Below are positions 38,200-47,355 of a DNA stretch of 64,000 nucleotides, piece after piece. The stretch is from Microvirga rosea. Its GTDB lineage: Bacteria > Pseudomonadota > Alphaproteobacteria > Rhizobiales > Beijerinckiaceae. The notes under the pieces were generated by a model. That model saw only the letters and a program-made list of their open reading frames with translations. It made no database searches and was not told where the DNA came from. Position numbers and translations under genes: made by a program. Numbering within the stretch: position 1 is the first letter of the stretch; each line of letters starts with the position of its first letter. The DNA lies in assembly GCF_020595095.1 (NCBI RefSeq), contig NZ_JAJDOP010000015.1:1-64000 (forward strand). Reading direction: 5' to 3'.

Positions 38200-39153
38200 C
38201 TAGAGCTTGCGGCCGATATTGAGGAATTTGTCGGCGCGATGGTCGCGCAGTTCCGCCGGCCCCATATTGCCGAGATCCTGGAGGGCTTCCTCGATCGCGC
38301 TGCCAGCGGCCGCAATCGCCGCCTGCGGGTCCCGATGGGCTCCGCCCGTCGGCTCGGATACGATTGCGTCGATCACGCCGAGGCGCAGCAGGTCCTGCGC
38401 GGTAATCTTCATGTTGGTGGCGGCGTCCTGCGCGCGGGTCGAATCGCGCCAAAGGATCGAGGCCGCGCCCTCGGGGGAGATCACGCTGTAGATGGCGTGT
38501 TCCATCATGAGGACCTTGTTGGCCGTGGCGATCGCGATCGCGCCGCCCGAACCGCCCTCGCCGATGACCAGGGACACGTTGGGGACGCCAAGGCCGAGCT
38601 GCGTCTCCGTGGAGCGGGCGATGGCCTCGGCCTGGCCCCGCTCTTCCGCCTCGATGCCCGGATAGGCTCCGGCCGTGTCCACGAAGGACAGAACCGGGAG
38701 GCCGAAGCGGTCGGCCATTTCCATCAGGCGGACGGCCTTGCGGTATCCTTCGGGGCGGGCCATGCCGAAATTGTGCCGGATGCGGGTTTCGGTGTTATGG
38801 CCCTTCTCCTGGCCCAGAACGCAGACCGATTGGCCCTTGAAACGGCCGAAGCCGCCGACGATCGCCTCGTCCTCGGAGAACTTGCGGTCGCCCGCCAAAG
38901 GCGTGAAATCGGTGATGAGGCCTGCGCAGTAATCGATGAAGTGCGGGCGCTGGGGATGGCGGGCCACGAGAGTCTTCTGCCAGGGCGTGAGCTTGGCATA
39001 CAGATCCTTGAGGGCTTCGGCCGCCTTGGCTTCCAGGCGGTTGATGTCGTCGGAAATCGAGACGGCATCCCGGTTCTCGCCGAGGGCCTTGAGTTCTTCG
39101 ACCTTGGCTTCCAGTTCGGCGACCGGCTTTTCGAAATCGAGATAACTGCGCAT
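38200..39153 (-). CDS. accA: Acetyl-CoA carboxylase carboxyltransferase subunit alpha
   Basis: AccA, together with AccD, transfers CO2 from carboxybiotin to acetyl-CoA, the first committed step of fatty acid synthesis. The 317-residue protein is full length and starts RSYLDFEKPVAELEAKVEEL. It contains the carboxyltransferase core (GHNTETRIRHNFGMARPEGYRKA in part, FVDTAGAYPGIEAEERGQ, IGEGGSGGAIAI). It is followed by ddl and preceded by the methyltransferase and 37-residue ORF. Confidence 0.97.
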   Translation of the reverse strand: MRSYLDFEKPVAELEAKVEELKALGENRDAVSISDDINRLEAKAAEALKDLYAKLTPWQKTLVARHPQRPHFIDYCAGLITDFTPLAGDRKFSEDEAIVGGFGRFKGQSVCVLGQEKGHNTETRIRHNFGMARPEGYRKAVRLMEMADRFGLPVLSFVDTAGAYPGIEAEERGQAEAIARSTETQLGLGVPNVSLVIGEGGSGGAIAIATANKVLMMEHAIYSVISPEGAASILWRDSTRAQDAATNMKITAQDLLRLGVIDAIVSEPTGGAHRDPQAAIAAAGSAIEEALQDLGNMGPAELRDHRADKFLNIGRKL

Positions 39154-39238
39154 CAGACTCTATGAAAATGAAAAACCGGCGCCGACCTGAAGGGTCCTCG
39201 CCGGACCGCGCGGACACTGGCGACTTGGCGGCGCCAAG

Positions 39239-39352
39239 TCAAGGTGAAGGGGTCGGGTCTCCATTGCTGAAGACGATCTGGTGCATGAGACGGCCGGGCA
39301 GAAGGGTGAACAGGCCTGTCACGACGAGGCCCAGGATGAACAGGCTGATCAT
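39239..39352 (-). CDS. 37-residue single-pass membrane ORF overlapping the methyltransferase stop
   Basis: An ATG at 39352 overlaps the methyltransferase stop codon as ATGA and opens a 37-residue frame: MISLFILGLVVTGLFTLLPG followed by a polar tail rich in Pro, Asp and Asn. Residues 2-19 would form one transmembrane helix. The overlap implies translational coupling. The size is too small for statistical support, and I do not recognise a family. The ATGA junction and the clean hydrophobic-polar pattern are the evidence that it is real. Confidence 0.5.
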   Translation of the reverse strand: MISLFILGLVVTGLFTLLPGRLMHQIVFSNGDPTPSP

Positions 39353-40107
39353 GGCCCTTTTGTGGGCAGAAACGTGCGGGAGGCGGGGGCCGGGGAGGGA
39401 ACGAAGACCGGCGCCGTCCGGGCCACGCGGCGGACGGCCCGGACGGCGCCCGGACGATAAAGCTGCTTGGTCGCCTCGACAATATGAAGCCCTGCGAAGG
39501 GCAGGGAGAACCCGATGCCGATCTGCTCCCAGGCCTGCGCCGTCCGAAGAAGAAAGCGGTTGCGCAGGGGCGGCACATACAAGGTTTCGGCCCAGCCTTC
39601 GGGCGAGAACCAGGTCTGTCGCATCAGGCTCTTGAGCTGGGAGCGGCTGTAGGGCTGCCCATAGCCGAACGGTGTCGTGTCCATGCGCGCCCACAACCCG
39701 CGCCGGTTCGGCGCGACCAGGATGATGCGCCCGCCCGGCGTCAGGATTCGCCAGATCTCGTGAAGCAGTTCCGTCGGGCTTTCCACCGTCTCCAGGGCAT
39801 GGACGACGAGCACCCTGTCGATGGACGCGTCCGGCAAAGGCATGACAAGGGGGTCCACCAGGGCCGAGGCGGAGGCACCGGTGCTCGGCCAGTTCACCAC
39901 CCCCTGGCTCGCCGGCATGAAGGCGAGGGCCCGCTCGCACTCGGCGCGGACAGCGGTCAGATAAGGGGAGGCGTAACCGAGACCGAGGACGCGCAGGCCC
40001 GTCAGCGGCCCCCAAAAACGTCCGACAGCTCGCCCGACGAACCGGCGCGTGACGCCACCGAGAGGACTGGCATAGAAGCTGCGCAGGTCCGTGATGTCGA
40101 TGCTCAT
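39349..40107 (-). CDS. Class I SAM-dependent methyltransferase
   Basis: This 252-residue protein starts MSIDITDLRSFYASPLG. It has a class I methyltransferase fold with the SAM loop degenerate (VLGLGYASPY at about 40-49), the acidic loop around MPLPDASIDRVLVVHALE (about 89-106) and TPGGRIILVAPNR (about 123-135). This arrangement is common in an alphaproteobacterial group found near gloB. The substrate is unknown. It is divergent from gloB. Confidence 0.87.
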   Translation of the reverse strand: MSIDITDLRSFYASPLGGVTRRFVGRAVGRFWGPLTGLRVLGLGYASPYLTAVRAECERALAFMPASQGVVNWPSTGASASALVDPLVMPLPDASIDRVLVVHALETVESPTELLHEIWRILTPGGRIILVAPNRRGLWARMDTTPFGYGQPYSRSQLKSLMRQTWFSPEGWAETLYVPPLRNRFLLRTAQAWEQIGIGFSLPFAGLHIVEATKQLYRPGAVRAVRRVARTAPVFVPSPAPASRTFLPTKGP

Positions 40108-40218
40108 GCCGTACCCGTCACTCTTTTCGTCATCCCGGCTGCAATCCCAAACGGGGATCTGGTTTCCTCTTCGGACTGTCCCATGATAACCCGTGACGCA
40201 TCAAGCCAAGGTCGCTCC

Positions 40219-40986
40219 ATGCCCATCCAGATCCACGCCTTCCTCTGCCGCGAAGACAATATCGGTGTTCTCGTGCACGATCCCAAGACAGGCGCCTGCG
40301 CCGCCATCGATGCTCCCGAAGAGGCGCCTATTCTCAAGGCCCTTTCCGAAACGGGCTGGTCCCTGTCCGATATCCTCGTCACCCATCGTCACGCGGATCA
40401 TGTGGCGGCCATCGCTCCGCTGAAGGAGCGGTTCGGCTGCCGTGTCGTGGCGCCGATGAAGGCGGAGAGCGCCGTTCCCGAAGCCGACATGCTGGTGCGC
40501 GAGGGGGACTTCGTTCAGGTGGGCGACCTCCGGGCCGATGTGTGGGAAACGCCGGGTCATTGCGACGATCACATCTCCTACTGGTTTTCCGCGGACCGGG
40601 TGCTGTTCGCCGGCGATACCATCTTCACCCTGGGCTGCGGACGCCTGCTGGAAGGCACGTATCCGGTGTTCTGGTCTTCGCTCCAGCGCATCGCAGGGCT
40701 GCCGGACGAGACCCGCATCTACAGCGGCCATGACTATACCCTCTCGAACGGCCGCTTCGCGCTCGCGGCCGATCCCGACAACGGCGCCATCAAGGAGCGG
40801 ATGAAGGAGGCCGAAACGGCCAAGGCGGAAGGTCGCTTCCTCATTCCCTCGACCCTGGCGACCGAGAAGGCGACCAATCCGTTCCTGCGCGCCGACAGGC
40901 CGGAAGTGGCGCGGACAGTCGGCAAGGAAGGCGCTGCGCCGGTCGAGGTGTTCCAGGCGCTGCGCGAGTGGAAGAACCGGTTTTGA
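40219..40986 (+). CDS. gloB: Hydroxyacylglutathione hydrolase (glyoxalase II)
   Basis: GloB hydrolyses S-lactoylglutathione to lactate and glutathione, the second step of methylglyoxal removal. The 255-residue metallo-beta-lactamase-fold protein has THRHADH with His56, His58, Asp60 and His61, TPGHCDDHISY, FAGDTIFTLGCGR and SGHDYTLSN for the binuclear site, plus the C-terminal domain with NPFLR that binds glutathione. The start at 40219 follows AAGG. Confidence 0.97.
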   Translation: MPIQIHAFLCREDNIGVLVHDPKTGACAAIDAPEEAPILKALSETGWSLSDILVTHRHADHVAAIAPLKERFGCRVVAPMKAESAVPEADMLVREGDFVQVGDLRADVWETPGHCDDHISYWFSADRVLFAGDTIFTLGCGRLLEGTYPVFWSSLQRIAGLPDETRIYSGHDYTLSNGRFALAADPDNGAIKERMKEAETAKAEGRFLIPSTLATEKATNPFLRADRPEVARTVGKEGAAPVEVFQALREWKNRF

Positions 40987-41002
40987 ACGAAGCGGCGCCG
41001 TG

Positions 41003-41023
41003 AGGATCCTTCGGAGGGATCCT
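41003..41023 (+). terminator. Hairpin after gloB
   Basis: AGGATCC and GGATCCT form a perfect 7-bp stem with a seven-base loop, 16 bases after the gloB stop. There is no T-run, so it is only a weak terminator candidate. Confidence 0.35.
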
Positions 41024-41078
41024 TCGCGGGCCATGATGCTTTTCTCATGACGGCATATGGCCGGGAGAGCCCAGTACG

Positions 41079-41834
41079 ATGAGCGACCACGATGTTGTCC
41101 TCAGCCTCGAGAGCCGGCTCATGAACGCGTGGCCCGCCTTCGATTACCAGGCCTTCGAGGGTTGGATCCTGCGTCTGGCCAATGGTTATAGCAAGCGGGC
41201 CAACTCCGCGACGCCGATCATGCCGGGGGCGACCCTCGACGACGCCTTGATCGATTATATGATCCTGCGCTTCCTCGACGCGAACATTCGTCCCACATTT
41301 CGCCTGACGGGACTTCAGGATCCGGCCGTCGATGGCATGCTCAAGCTGCGCGGCTTCACGGAAATCGAGCCGACCTTCGTGCTCACGGCGCCGGTCAGCG
41401 GCGATTGCGAGGTCGATCCGGAAGTGACGATCGAGTCCCAGGTCTCGAAGCGGTGGGTGAGAGAGGCCGCTCAATCCTACGGTGGCGACAAGGCGGATGA
41501 CGCGACATTGATCCAGATCGTGTCACGGATCCGCCAGAAGGCCGCCTTCGCGACCTTGAGCCTCGACGAGCGGCCTGTCGCCTGGGGGCTGGGCGTCGCC
41601 GAGCGCGGGTATGTGGGTCTTTATGATATCGTGGTTGCGCCGGATCTGCGCGGTATCGGGCTCGGACGCCGGGTGGTGGCAAGCCTCATGGCCTGGGGCT
41701 GCCGGGAAGGCGCACATACGGCCTATCTGCAGGTGCGCGAAGAGAACGAAATCGCCGTCTCGCTTTATCGGACGCTCGGGTTCTCTCCGGCCTACCGCTA
41801 CACCCACAGGGTCATGCCGGGCGGCGCTTACTAG
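41079..41834 (+). CDS. GNAT-family N-acetyltransferase
   Basis: This 251-residue protein has an N-terminal variable domain (about 1-125) and a C-terminal GNAT domain with the acetyl-CoA loop in LYDIVVAPDLRGIGLGRRVV (RGIGLG at about 192-197) and the C-terminal VREENEIAVSLYRTLGF. The substrate is unknown. GGGAG precedes the ATG. Its last 23 bases overlap the convergent transporter gene. Confidence 0.9.
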   Translation: MSDHDVVLSLESRLMNAWPAFDYQAFEGWILRLANGYSKRANSATPIMPGATLDDALIDYMILRFLDANIRPTFRLTGLQDPAVDGMLKLRGFTEIEPTFVLTAPVSGDCEVDPEVTIESQVSKRWVREAAQSYGGDKADDATLIQIVSRIRQKAAFATLSLDERPVAWGLGVAERGYVGLYDIVVAPDLRGIGLGRRVVASLMAWGCREGAHTAYLQVREENEIAVSLYRTLGFSPAYRYTHRVMPGGAY

Positions 41835-42687
41835 GCGTCAGGGTCGCGACCAGCGCTCCAAGGACGATCAATCCACAGGACAGGGCCAGGGTCAGCGACA
41901 GCGGGGCGTAACCGGCGACCACCAGCAGGAGCGTCGAGAGGACGGGCGTCGCATACGAGGCGACGCCGAGAAAGCGGATGTCCCCCCGCTTCATGCCGAT
42001 ATCCCAGACATAGAAGGCGAGCCCGACGGGGCCGAGACCCAGGGCAATCAGCGCGCCCCATTGCAGGCCCGTTTCCGGCCAAACGGTGGTTTCGAAAAGC
42101 CAGTGGCAGACGAGGCTCAGGGCCGACGTGGCAAGGCAGAACCCTGCGACCGCATCGGTCGGCACCTCGCCGAAGCGGCGGGACAGCACCGAATAGGCGG
42201 ACCAGACGAAAGCGGCCACGAAGGCGCAGAGGTAACCCGGCACATATTCCGCCCGCGCGTCGAGGGATCCGCGTCCGGCGATCAGCACGACGACACCGGC
42301 AAAGCCGAGAAGCGCCCCGATCACATGCGCCTTCCGCAAATGCTCTCCTGGCAGAAAGGACGAGAACAGCACGATCAGGAGCGGCCAGAGGTAGTTGATC
42401 AGTCCGGCTTCCGCCGGCGGCGCAAGGCGCAGCGCCGCGAAATAGAGGGCGTGGTAGCCGAACAGGCCGCCCAGTCCGAGAGCCCATACGACCGGCTTTT
42501 GCCGCAGAGCTTTGAGCCCCTGCGGTCGCCGGACCCAGCTCGCCACGCCCACAAGCCCGCCGATGAGAAAGGTCATCGCCGCGAGCTGGAATGGCGGAAT
42601 TCGTCCGGTCGCCGCTGTCAGCAAAGCCAGAAGGGACCAGAGCAGCACGGCGATGAAGCCGATGGACGTGGCGGTGCGTGTCGTCAT
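41812..42687 (-). CDS. EamA-family transporter (YddG-like)
   Basis: This 291-residue protein has ten hydrophobic segments in two EamA repeats. FIAVLLWSLLALLTAATG at the start, EAGLINYLWPLLIVLFSS and FYVWDIGMKRGDIRFLG resemble the YddG aromatic amino-acid exporter branch. Substrate assignment remains uncertain. It is convergent and overlapping with the GNAT gene. Confidence 0.88.
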   Translation of the reverse strand: MTTRTATSIGFIAVLLWSLLALLTAATGRIPPFQLAAMTFLIGGLVGVASWVRRPQGLKALRQKPVVWALGLGGLFGYHALYFAALRLAPPAEAGLINYLWPLLIVLFSSFLPGEHLRKAHVIGALLGFAGVVVLIAGRGSLDARAEYVPGYLCAFVAAFVWSAYSVLSRRFGEVPTDAVAGFCLATSALSLVCHWLFETTVWPETGLQWGALIALGLGPVGLAFYVWDIGMKRGDIRFLGVASYATPVLSTLLLVVAGYAPLSLTLALSCGLIVLGALVATLTPSKRRPA

Positions 42688-42702
42688 GAGATCCGCATAA
42701 AC

Positions 42703-42730
42703 GAAAGCTCCCCCCGTGGGGAGAGCTTTC
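42703..42730 (-). terminator. Terminator of the phaA-phaB unit
   Basis: On the minus strand GAAAGCTCTCCCC pairs with GGGGGAGCTTTC (one wobble), closing a tiny loop and followed by GTTTAT. It lies about 60 bases after the phaB stop. Confidence 0.7.
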
Positions 42731-42790
42731 CGGCGAGACGCCGGGCAGGGCGGCGGATTTTGCCGGCCCTTTGCCTTCAGGCCATGTTCT

Positions 42791-43516
42791 TTAGGCCATG
42801 TACTGGCCGCCGTTGATCGTCAGGGTCGAACCGGTGATGAAGCCTGCCTCGTCTCCCGCCAGATAGAGGACGCTGCGGGCGATTTCCTCGGCCTCGCCCA
42901 GCCGTCCTACGGGAATCAGCGGGAGAATCTTGGTCTTCAAAACCTCTTCGGGCACCGCTCGGACCATTTCGGTGGCGATATAGCCGGGGGCGATGACATT
43001 GACGGTGACGCCCTTGTTGGCGTTTTCCAGGGCCAGGGCCTTGGCAAAGCCGATCACCCCGGCCTTCGCGGCGGAATAGTTCGCCTGTCCCATCTGGCCT
43101 TTCTGGCCATTGATGGAGGAGATCAGGATGATGCGTCCGAAACCCCGCTCGCGCATCCCTTCGATCACCGGGCGGGTGCAGGTGAACATGGAATCGAGAT
43201 TGGTGCGGATGACCGTCGACCACTGATCGAAGGTCATGCGGTGGAACATGCCGTCACGGGTGATGCCCGCATTGTTGACGAGGATCTCGACCGGCCCGAA
43301 CTCGGATTCGATGGTGCGGATGCCCGCCTCGCATGCGGCGGGGTCGGAGACGTCGAATTTATAGACGGGAATTCCCGTTTCGGCTTTGAACTTGCTGGCG
43401 GCCTCGTCGTTGCCGCCGTAATTCGCCACGACCGTGTATCCGGCGGCCTTCAATGCTCGTGAAATCGCAGCTCCAATGCCACGGGTTCCCCCCGTGACCA
43501 GTGTGACGCGCGCCAT
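42791..43516 (-). CDS. phaB: Acetoacetyl-CoA reductase
   Basis: PhaB reduces acetoacetyl-CoA to (R)-3-hydroxybutyryl-CoA with NADPH for polyhydroxybutyrate synthesis. The 241-residue short-chain dehydrogenase has TGGTRGIG (8-15), NNAGITRDGMFHRM, the catalytic Ser in LISSINGQKGQ and Tyr-Lys in YSAAK (about 150-154). The PhaB-specific stretch GITRDGMFHRM separates it from FabG. A GGAGACGAG ribosome site precedes the ATG. It follows phaA after 171 bases. Confidence 0.95.
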   Translation of the reverse strand: MARVTLVTGGTRGIGAAISRALKAAGYTVVANYGGNDEAASKFKAETGIPVYKFDVSDPAACEAGIRTIESEFGPVEILVNNAGITRDGMFHRMTFDQWSTVIRTNLDSMFTCTRPVIEGMRERGFGRIILISSINGQKGQMGQANYSAAKAGVIGFAKALALENANKGVTVNVIAPGYIATEMVRAVPEEVLKTKILPLIPVGRLGEAEEIARSVLYLAGDEAGFITGSTLTINGGQYMA

Positions 43517-43687
43517 TCTCGTCTCCTTCCCATGAGCCGTTCTCTGAAGGGTCTGTCGTGCAGCCCATCTTTTGTTAGCGGCCCGGATCGAGCCGGGCCG
43601 TCTTGATCATAGTCTAGGTTCAGGACGAGAGCCTAGAAGGGCATGCCTCATTATTCGCACGCGGAGGCCGTTCTTTCAGGCAACGGC

Positions 43688-44866
43688 TCAACGCTCGATG
43701 CACATGGCGATGCCCATGCCGCCGCCGATGCAGAGGGTGGCGAGACCCTTCCTGGCGTTGCGGCGTCCCATTTCATGGAGCAGCGTAACGAGAACGCGGC
43801 CGCCGGATGCTCCGATGGGATGCCCAATGGCGATGGCGCCGCCATTGACGTTCACGATCGACGGGTCCCAGCCCATGTCCTTGTTCACGGCCAGGGCCTG
43901 AGCCGCAAAGGCTTCGTTCGCCTCGACGAGCTCCAGATCGCCGACCTTCCAGCCGGCCTTTTCCAGGGCCTTGCGGGACGCCGGGATCGGTCCCGTGCCC
44001 ATGATCGCCGGATCGACGCCGGCCGTCGCCCAGGAGGCAATGCGCGCCAAGGGCGTGAGGCCGCGGCGCTCCGCTTCCGCTTCGGTCATGAGGACGATGG
44101 CGGCCGCGCCGTCATTGATGCCCGACGCGTTGCCGGCTGTGACCGTCCCGTCCTTCGAGAAGGCCGGCTTCAGCTTGGCGATGGCCTCGATGGTGGTGCC
44201 GGGACGGATATATTCGTCCTGATCGACCACGACGTCTCCCTTGCGGGTGGAGATGGTGAACGGCACGATCTCGTCCTTGAAGCGGCCGGCCTTCTGGGCC
44301 GCCTCCGCCTTGTTCTGGGACGAGACCGCGAACTGGTCCTGTTCCTCGCGGGTCAGCTGCCAGCGCTGGGCCACGTTCTCGGCGGTGTTGCCCATGTGGT
44401 AGCCGTGGAACGCATCCATCAGGCCGTCCTTGAGCATGGTGTCGACGAGCTTGAAGTCGCCCATTTTGGTGCCGCTGCGCATGTGGGCGGCATGGGGCGC
44501 CTGGGACATGGATTCCTGGCCGCCCGCCACGATGATGTTGGCGTCGCCGTTGGCGATCTGCTGGAGCCCGATCGCGACGGTGCGCAGACCCGAGCCGCAG
44601 AGCTGGTTGAGGCCCCAGGCCGTCTTTTCCTGCGGGATGCCGGCCGCCATGGCGGCCTGACGAGCGGGATTCTGTCCCTGGCCGGCGGTGAGGATCTGCC
44701 CGAGAATCACCTCATCGACCTCTCCGGCCTCGACCTTGGCGCGCTCCAGCGCAGCCTTGATAGCCACGGCGCCCAGCTCATGGGCGGGCGTGTTGCTGAA
44801 CGCGCCGTTGAACGAACCGACGGCCGTGCGTGCTGCGCCGACGATGACGATGTTGTCTCGGGCCAT
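43688..44866 (-). CDS. phaA: Acetyl-CoA C-acetyltransferase (beta-ketothiolase)
   Basis: PhaA condenses two acetyl-CoA to acetoacetyl-CoA. The 392-residue thiolase has the acyl-accepting Cys90 in [11 protein letters not shown], the His in [14 protein letters not shown] and the second Cys in [21 protein letters not shown] precedes the ATG. Together with phaB it feeds polyhydroxybutyrate synthesis; the synthase phaC is not in this window. It is divergent from phaR. Confidence 0.97.
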   Translation of the reverse strand: MARDNIVIVGAARTAVGSFNGAFSNTPAHELGAVAIKAALERAKVEAGEVDEVILGQILTAGQGQNPARQAAMAAGIPQEKTAWGLNQLCGSGLRTVAIGLQQIANGDANIIVAGGQESMSQAPHAAHMRSGTKMGDFKLVDTMLKDGLMDAFHGYHMGNTAENVAQRWQLTREEQDQFAVSSQNKAEAAQKAGRFKDEIVPFTISTRKGDVVVDQDEYIRPGTTIEAIAKLKPAFSKDGTVTAGNASGINDGAAAIVLMTEAEAERRGLTPLARIASWATAGVDPAIMGTGPIPASRKALEKAGWKVGDLELVEANEAFAAQALAVNKDMGWDPSIVNVNGGAIAIGHPIGASGGRVLVTLLHEMGRRNARKGLATLCIGGGMGIAMCIER

Positions 44867-44940
44867 TCCGATCTCCTGTGCTGTCGAGGCGGGCAGCCTC
44901 TCTCGGCTTCGATCAAAGCGCCGGACGGAGGGAAGTCAAG

Positions 44941-44972
44941 CGCCATCGCCTCTATATAGGGAGAGGATGGCG
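44941..44972. other. Imperfect inverted repeat in the phaA-phaR gap
   Basis: CGCCAT-cg-CCTCT and AGAGG-ATGGCG pair around ATATAGGG, leaving a two-base bulge. The 32-base element lies 75 bases upstream of phaA and 140 bases upstream of phaR. It could be an operator or an RNA hairpin; nothing decides between them. Confidence 0.4.
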
Positions 44973-45111
44973 GATCGCCCTTAGACTTTTAGGGCTTTGA
45001 TCGCGCCGCTGAACACTTGTAGGTTGACGCGACGGCTGACGTCCCGGATCTATGCGACAGGGAATGCCGGCTCGCCGGGTTTACGCATTCAACGAGGGCG
45101 CATCGGGTTCC

Positions 45112-45699
45112 ATGGCGACGGATCAACAAACCGAGAAACGACCGACCGTTATCAAGAAATACGCCAATCGCCGCCTCTACCATACCGGCACTTCCACCTA
45201 TGTGACCCTCGAGGACCTGGCCGGCATGGTTCGCCAGGGCGAGGATTTTGTGGTTTTCGACGCCAAAACCAGCGAGGACATCACGCGCTCGGTGCTGACC
45301 CAGATCATTTTCGAGCAGGAGAACAAGGAGGGGCAGAATCTTCTGCCCGTCACGGTCCTGCGCCAGCTGATCCGTTTTTACGGCGACAGTCTCCAGTCGC
45401 TCGTGCCGAGCTATCTCGAGTTTTCGATGGATAACCTGTCCCGCGAGCAGCAAAAGCTGCGCGAGCAGATGAGCCAGGCCTTCGGGCCATCCGCGTTCCA
45501 GACGATGGAAGAACATGTCCGCAAGAACATGACGTTCTTCTCCGAGGCCATGCGGATGTTCTCGCCCTTTGCCCAGCGCAGAGAAGGGGAGGCCAAGCCG
45601 GCATCCGAGGATCAGGGCAACGGTTCCGGCGATCTCCAGGACCTGAAGCGCCAAATGGCCGAGATGCAGGCCAAGCTCGACCAGCTTTCCCGGAAATAA
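45112..45699 (+). CDS. phaR: Polyhydroxyalkanoate synthesis repressor PhaR
   Basis: PhaR binds both DNA and polymer and represses phasin and its own gene until polymer granules appear. The 195-residue protein has the PHB/PHA accumulation DNA-binding domain at the start (PTVIKKYANRRLYHTGTSTY) followed by the PHB-binding segment (LLPVTVLRQLIRFYG, SYLEFSMDNLS). The C-terminus is a coiled coil (DLKRQMAEMQAKLDQLSRK). The ATG at 45112 is preferred to an in-frame ATG at 45052 on family length. Confidence 0.95.
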   Translation: MATDQQTEKRPTVIKKYANRRLYHTGTSTYVTLEDLAGMVRQGEDFVVFDAKTSEDITRSVLTQIIFEQENKEGQNLLPVTVLRQLIRFYGDSLQSLVPSYLEFSMDNLSREQQKLREQMSQAFGPSAFQTMEEHVRKNMTFFSEAMRMFSPFAQRREGEAKPASEDQGNGSGDLQDLKRQMAEMQAKLDQLSRK

Positions 45700-45714
45700 C
45701 GTCGGCGCCTGCCG

Positions 45715-47355
45715 TCAGGCCGTTCTGGCCTTGAGCGGCATGAGCCCGGGCAGGGGGAGGATGTCCGTGCCCCCGATCAGAGGGCCCTGCAGGTAATCGA
45801 CGCCCCATTGCACCAGCCTTTGGGCGCTCTGCTCCTGATCGACCCCGTCGGCCATCGTGGCGATGCCGAGATGCTGGGCGATATCCACAAGACGCCTGAC
45901 GAAGAGCCTGTCGTCGGTGGAGCGGCCAAGAACCTGAATGAAGGCGCTGTCGATCTTGAGGAGATCGATGGGGAAATTCTTGAGCTGCGCGAGGGCGGCG
46001 TAGCCTGCGCCATAGCCGGAGAGCACGATTCCGACGCCAAGGGCCTTCATGGCGTCGAGGCGGCCCCGTGTTGCGCCAGGCTGCTTCAACACAGATTCCG
46101 GCACCTGGATCAGGAGGCGGGATTCGATCCCGGGGCGGGCTCCGAGATGCGCCGCGAGCATGGTCAGCCATTCCCCGTCACGCAGGGTTGCGGGTGATAT
46201 GCTCAAGGCGACCCGCGTGTTCGGCTGGCGGGCCAGATGGTCGGCCGCAAGCTCCAGCATGCGACCGTCCACGAGAAGGGGAAGATTGGCCCCTTTAAGG
46301 ACCGGAACCCGTCCGACAATGCATCCAGGCTCGCCTGATTCCGAGGCGAGATGGGTATGGGCCTGGGCCAGGACGAGCTTGCGCGTCTGCGCATCCACGA
46401 CCGGCTGGAGTGCAAGGGCGACCCGGCGATCGTTGAGGGCGTGCACCATGTCGAGCGGGTCCGCCGCCGTCTTCGACGCACGAGTCGGGGAACGCCGCTG
46501 GGCTCTGTATAAAACGGCCGTTTCCTGGTCGGAGGTGGCAGCCAGGGCCTGTTCGGCATAACGCAGCAGATCGCTTGCTTCCAAGGCATGGTCCGGAGCC
46601 GAGGCCGCCCCGAGGTGCACCGAAATGCCCTGAGCGGAGGCGAGGCCTGCAAGGCGCTTCATCGCGCTCATGGCATCCCAGGCGGCGCAGGACGCGAGAA
46701 CGAGCGCGAAGCGGTTCGTGCCGAGCGCGGTCAGGGCGTCGCGCCGACGCATGACGGGGCGGAGATGGTGGGCGATCAGGTCGAGATCCGGCGCGCCGTC
46801 CTCGTCCTCGACCCTGCCGACGACCAGGGTGATGGAATGGGAAAAGCGCAGGGCCTCCGCGATATTGCCGTTCAGGCGCGCCAGCAGGGCCGACCGAAGC
46901 CTGATGGCGCTCGGCAGCAGCTCATCGACGGTCCCGTCAACGCGCAGGAGACCGCGGGCGTGAAGCGGCCGGCCCTTGCCGTCGCAGGCAAGACGTCCCG
47001 TGTCCTGAACCATGGTGACGGTATCGCTGCCGAAGCGCAGGGCATAACGAAGCTCGTAGGCGAATTCAGCGTCCGGATCGGACGCGGCCCGGATCCGGTC
47101 CGACAGGCCGCTATCCGGCTCGACGAGATGCGAGAACGCTTCTCCCGTGTGGGGAAGAGCCTCGGGCGCAAGGCCGAGCACCGCGGCGGCGTTGGGTCCC
47201 CAGGTCAGGGCATCGCTCGCGAGATCCCACTCGTAAACCGTGGCCTTCAGGGCCGCGAGAGCGGTTTGCGGGTCCGCCACCGGCAGGGACTGCGTATGCC
47301 GGGCCAAGGATGCTCCCTTGAAAAACCCAGCCCGCCCCTGCCGCTTCCTTGTCAT
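45715..47355 (-). CDS. PAS-GGDEF-EAL-like protein with degenerate catalytic motifs
   Basis: This 546-residue protein has a PAS-like sensor at about 38-145, a GGDEF-like domain at about 155-285 and an EAL-like domain at about 305-540. GGDEF is replaced by GTNRF (212-216), EAL by AQA (330-332), and the DDFGTGYS loop by LSGYGAGYA (445-453); only KID (467-469) and ADGVD (502-506, for AEGVE) remain recognisable. It therefore should neither make nor degrade cyclic di-GMP and may bind it or a protein partner. It has no transmembrane segment. The start at 47355 has AGGGATC upstream; an in-frame ATG at 47379 is possible. Confidence 0.85.
   Translation of the reverse strand: MTRKRQGRAGFFKGASLARHTQSLPVADPQTALAALKATVYEWDLASDALTWGPNAAAVLGLAPEALPHTGEAFSHLVEPDSGLSDRIRAASDPDAEFAYELRYALRFGSDTVTMVQDTGRLACDGKGRPLHARGLLRVDGTVDELLPSAIRLRSALLARLNGNIAEALRFSHSITLVVGRVEDEDGAPDLDLIAHHLRPVMRRRDALTALGTNRFALVLASCAAWDAMSAMKRLAGLASAQGISVHLGAASAPDHALEASDLLRYAEQALAATSDQETAVLYRAQRRSPTRASKTAADPLDMVHALNDRRVALALQPVVDAQTRKLVLAQAHTHLASESGEPGCIVGRVPVLKGANLPLLVDGRMLELAADHLARQPNTRVALSISPATLRDGEWLTMLAAHLGARPGIESRLLIQVPESVLKQPGATRGRLDAMKALGVGIVLSGYGAGYAALAQLKNFPIDLLKIDSAFIQVLGRSTDDRLFVRRLVDIAQHLGIATMADGVDQEQSAQRLVQWGVDYLQGPLIGGTDILPLPGLMPLKARTA

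Noticed and set aside
39353-40015. Long minus-strand frame continuing upstream of the 37-residue ORF
   Set aside because: This part is the out-of-frame shadow of the methyltransferase gene; only the last 37 codons after the ATGA overlap are plausible.
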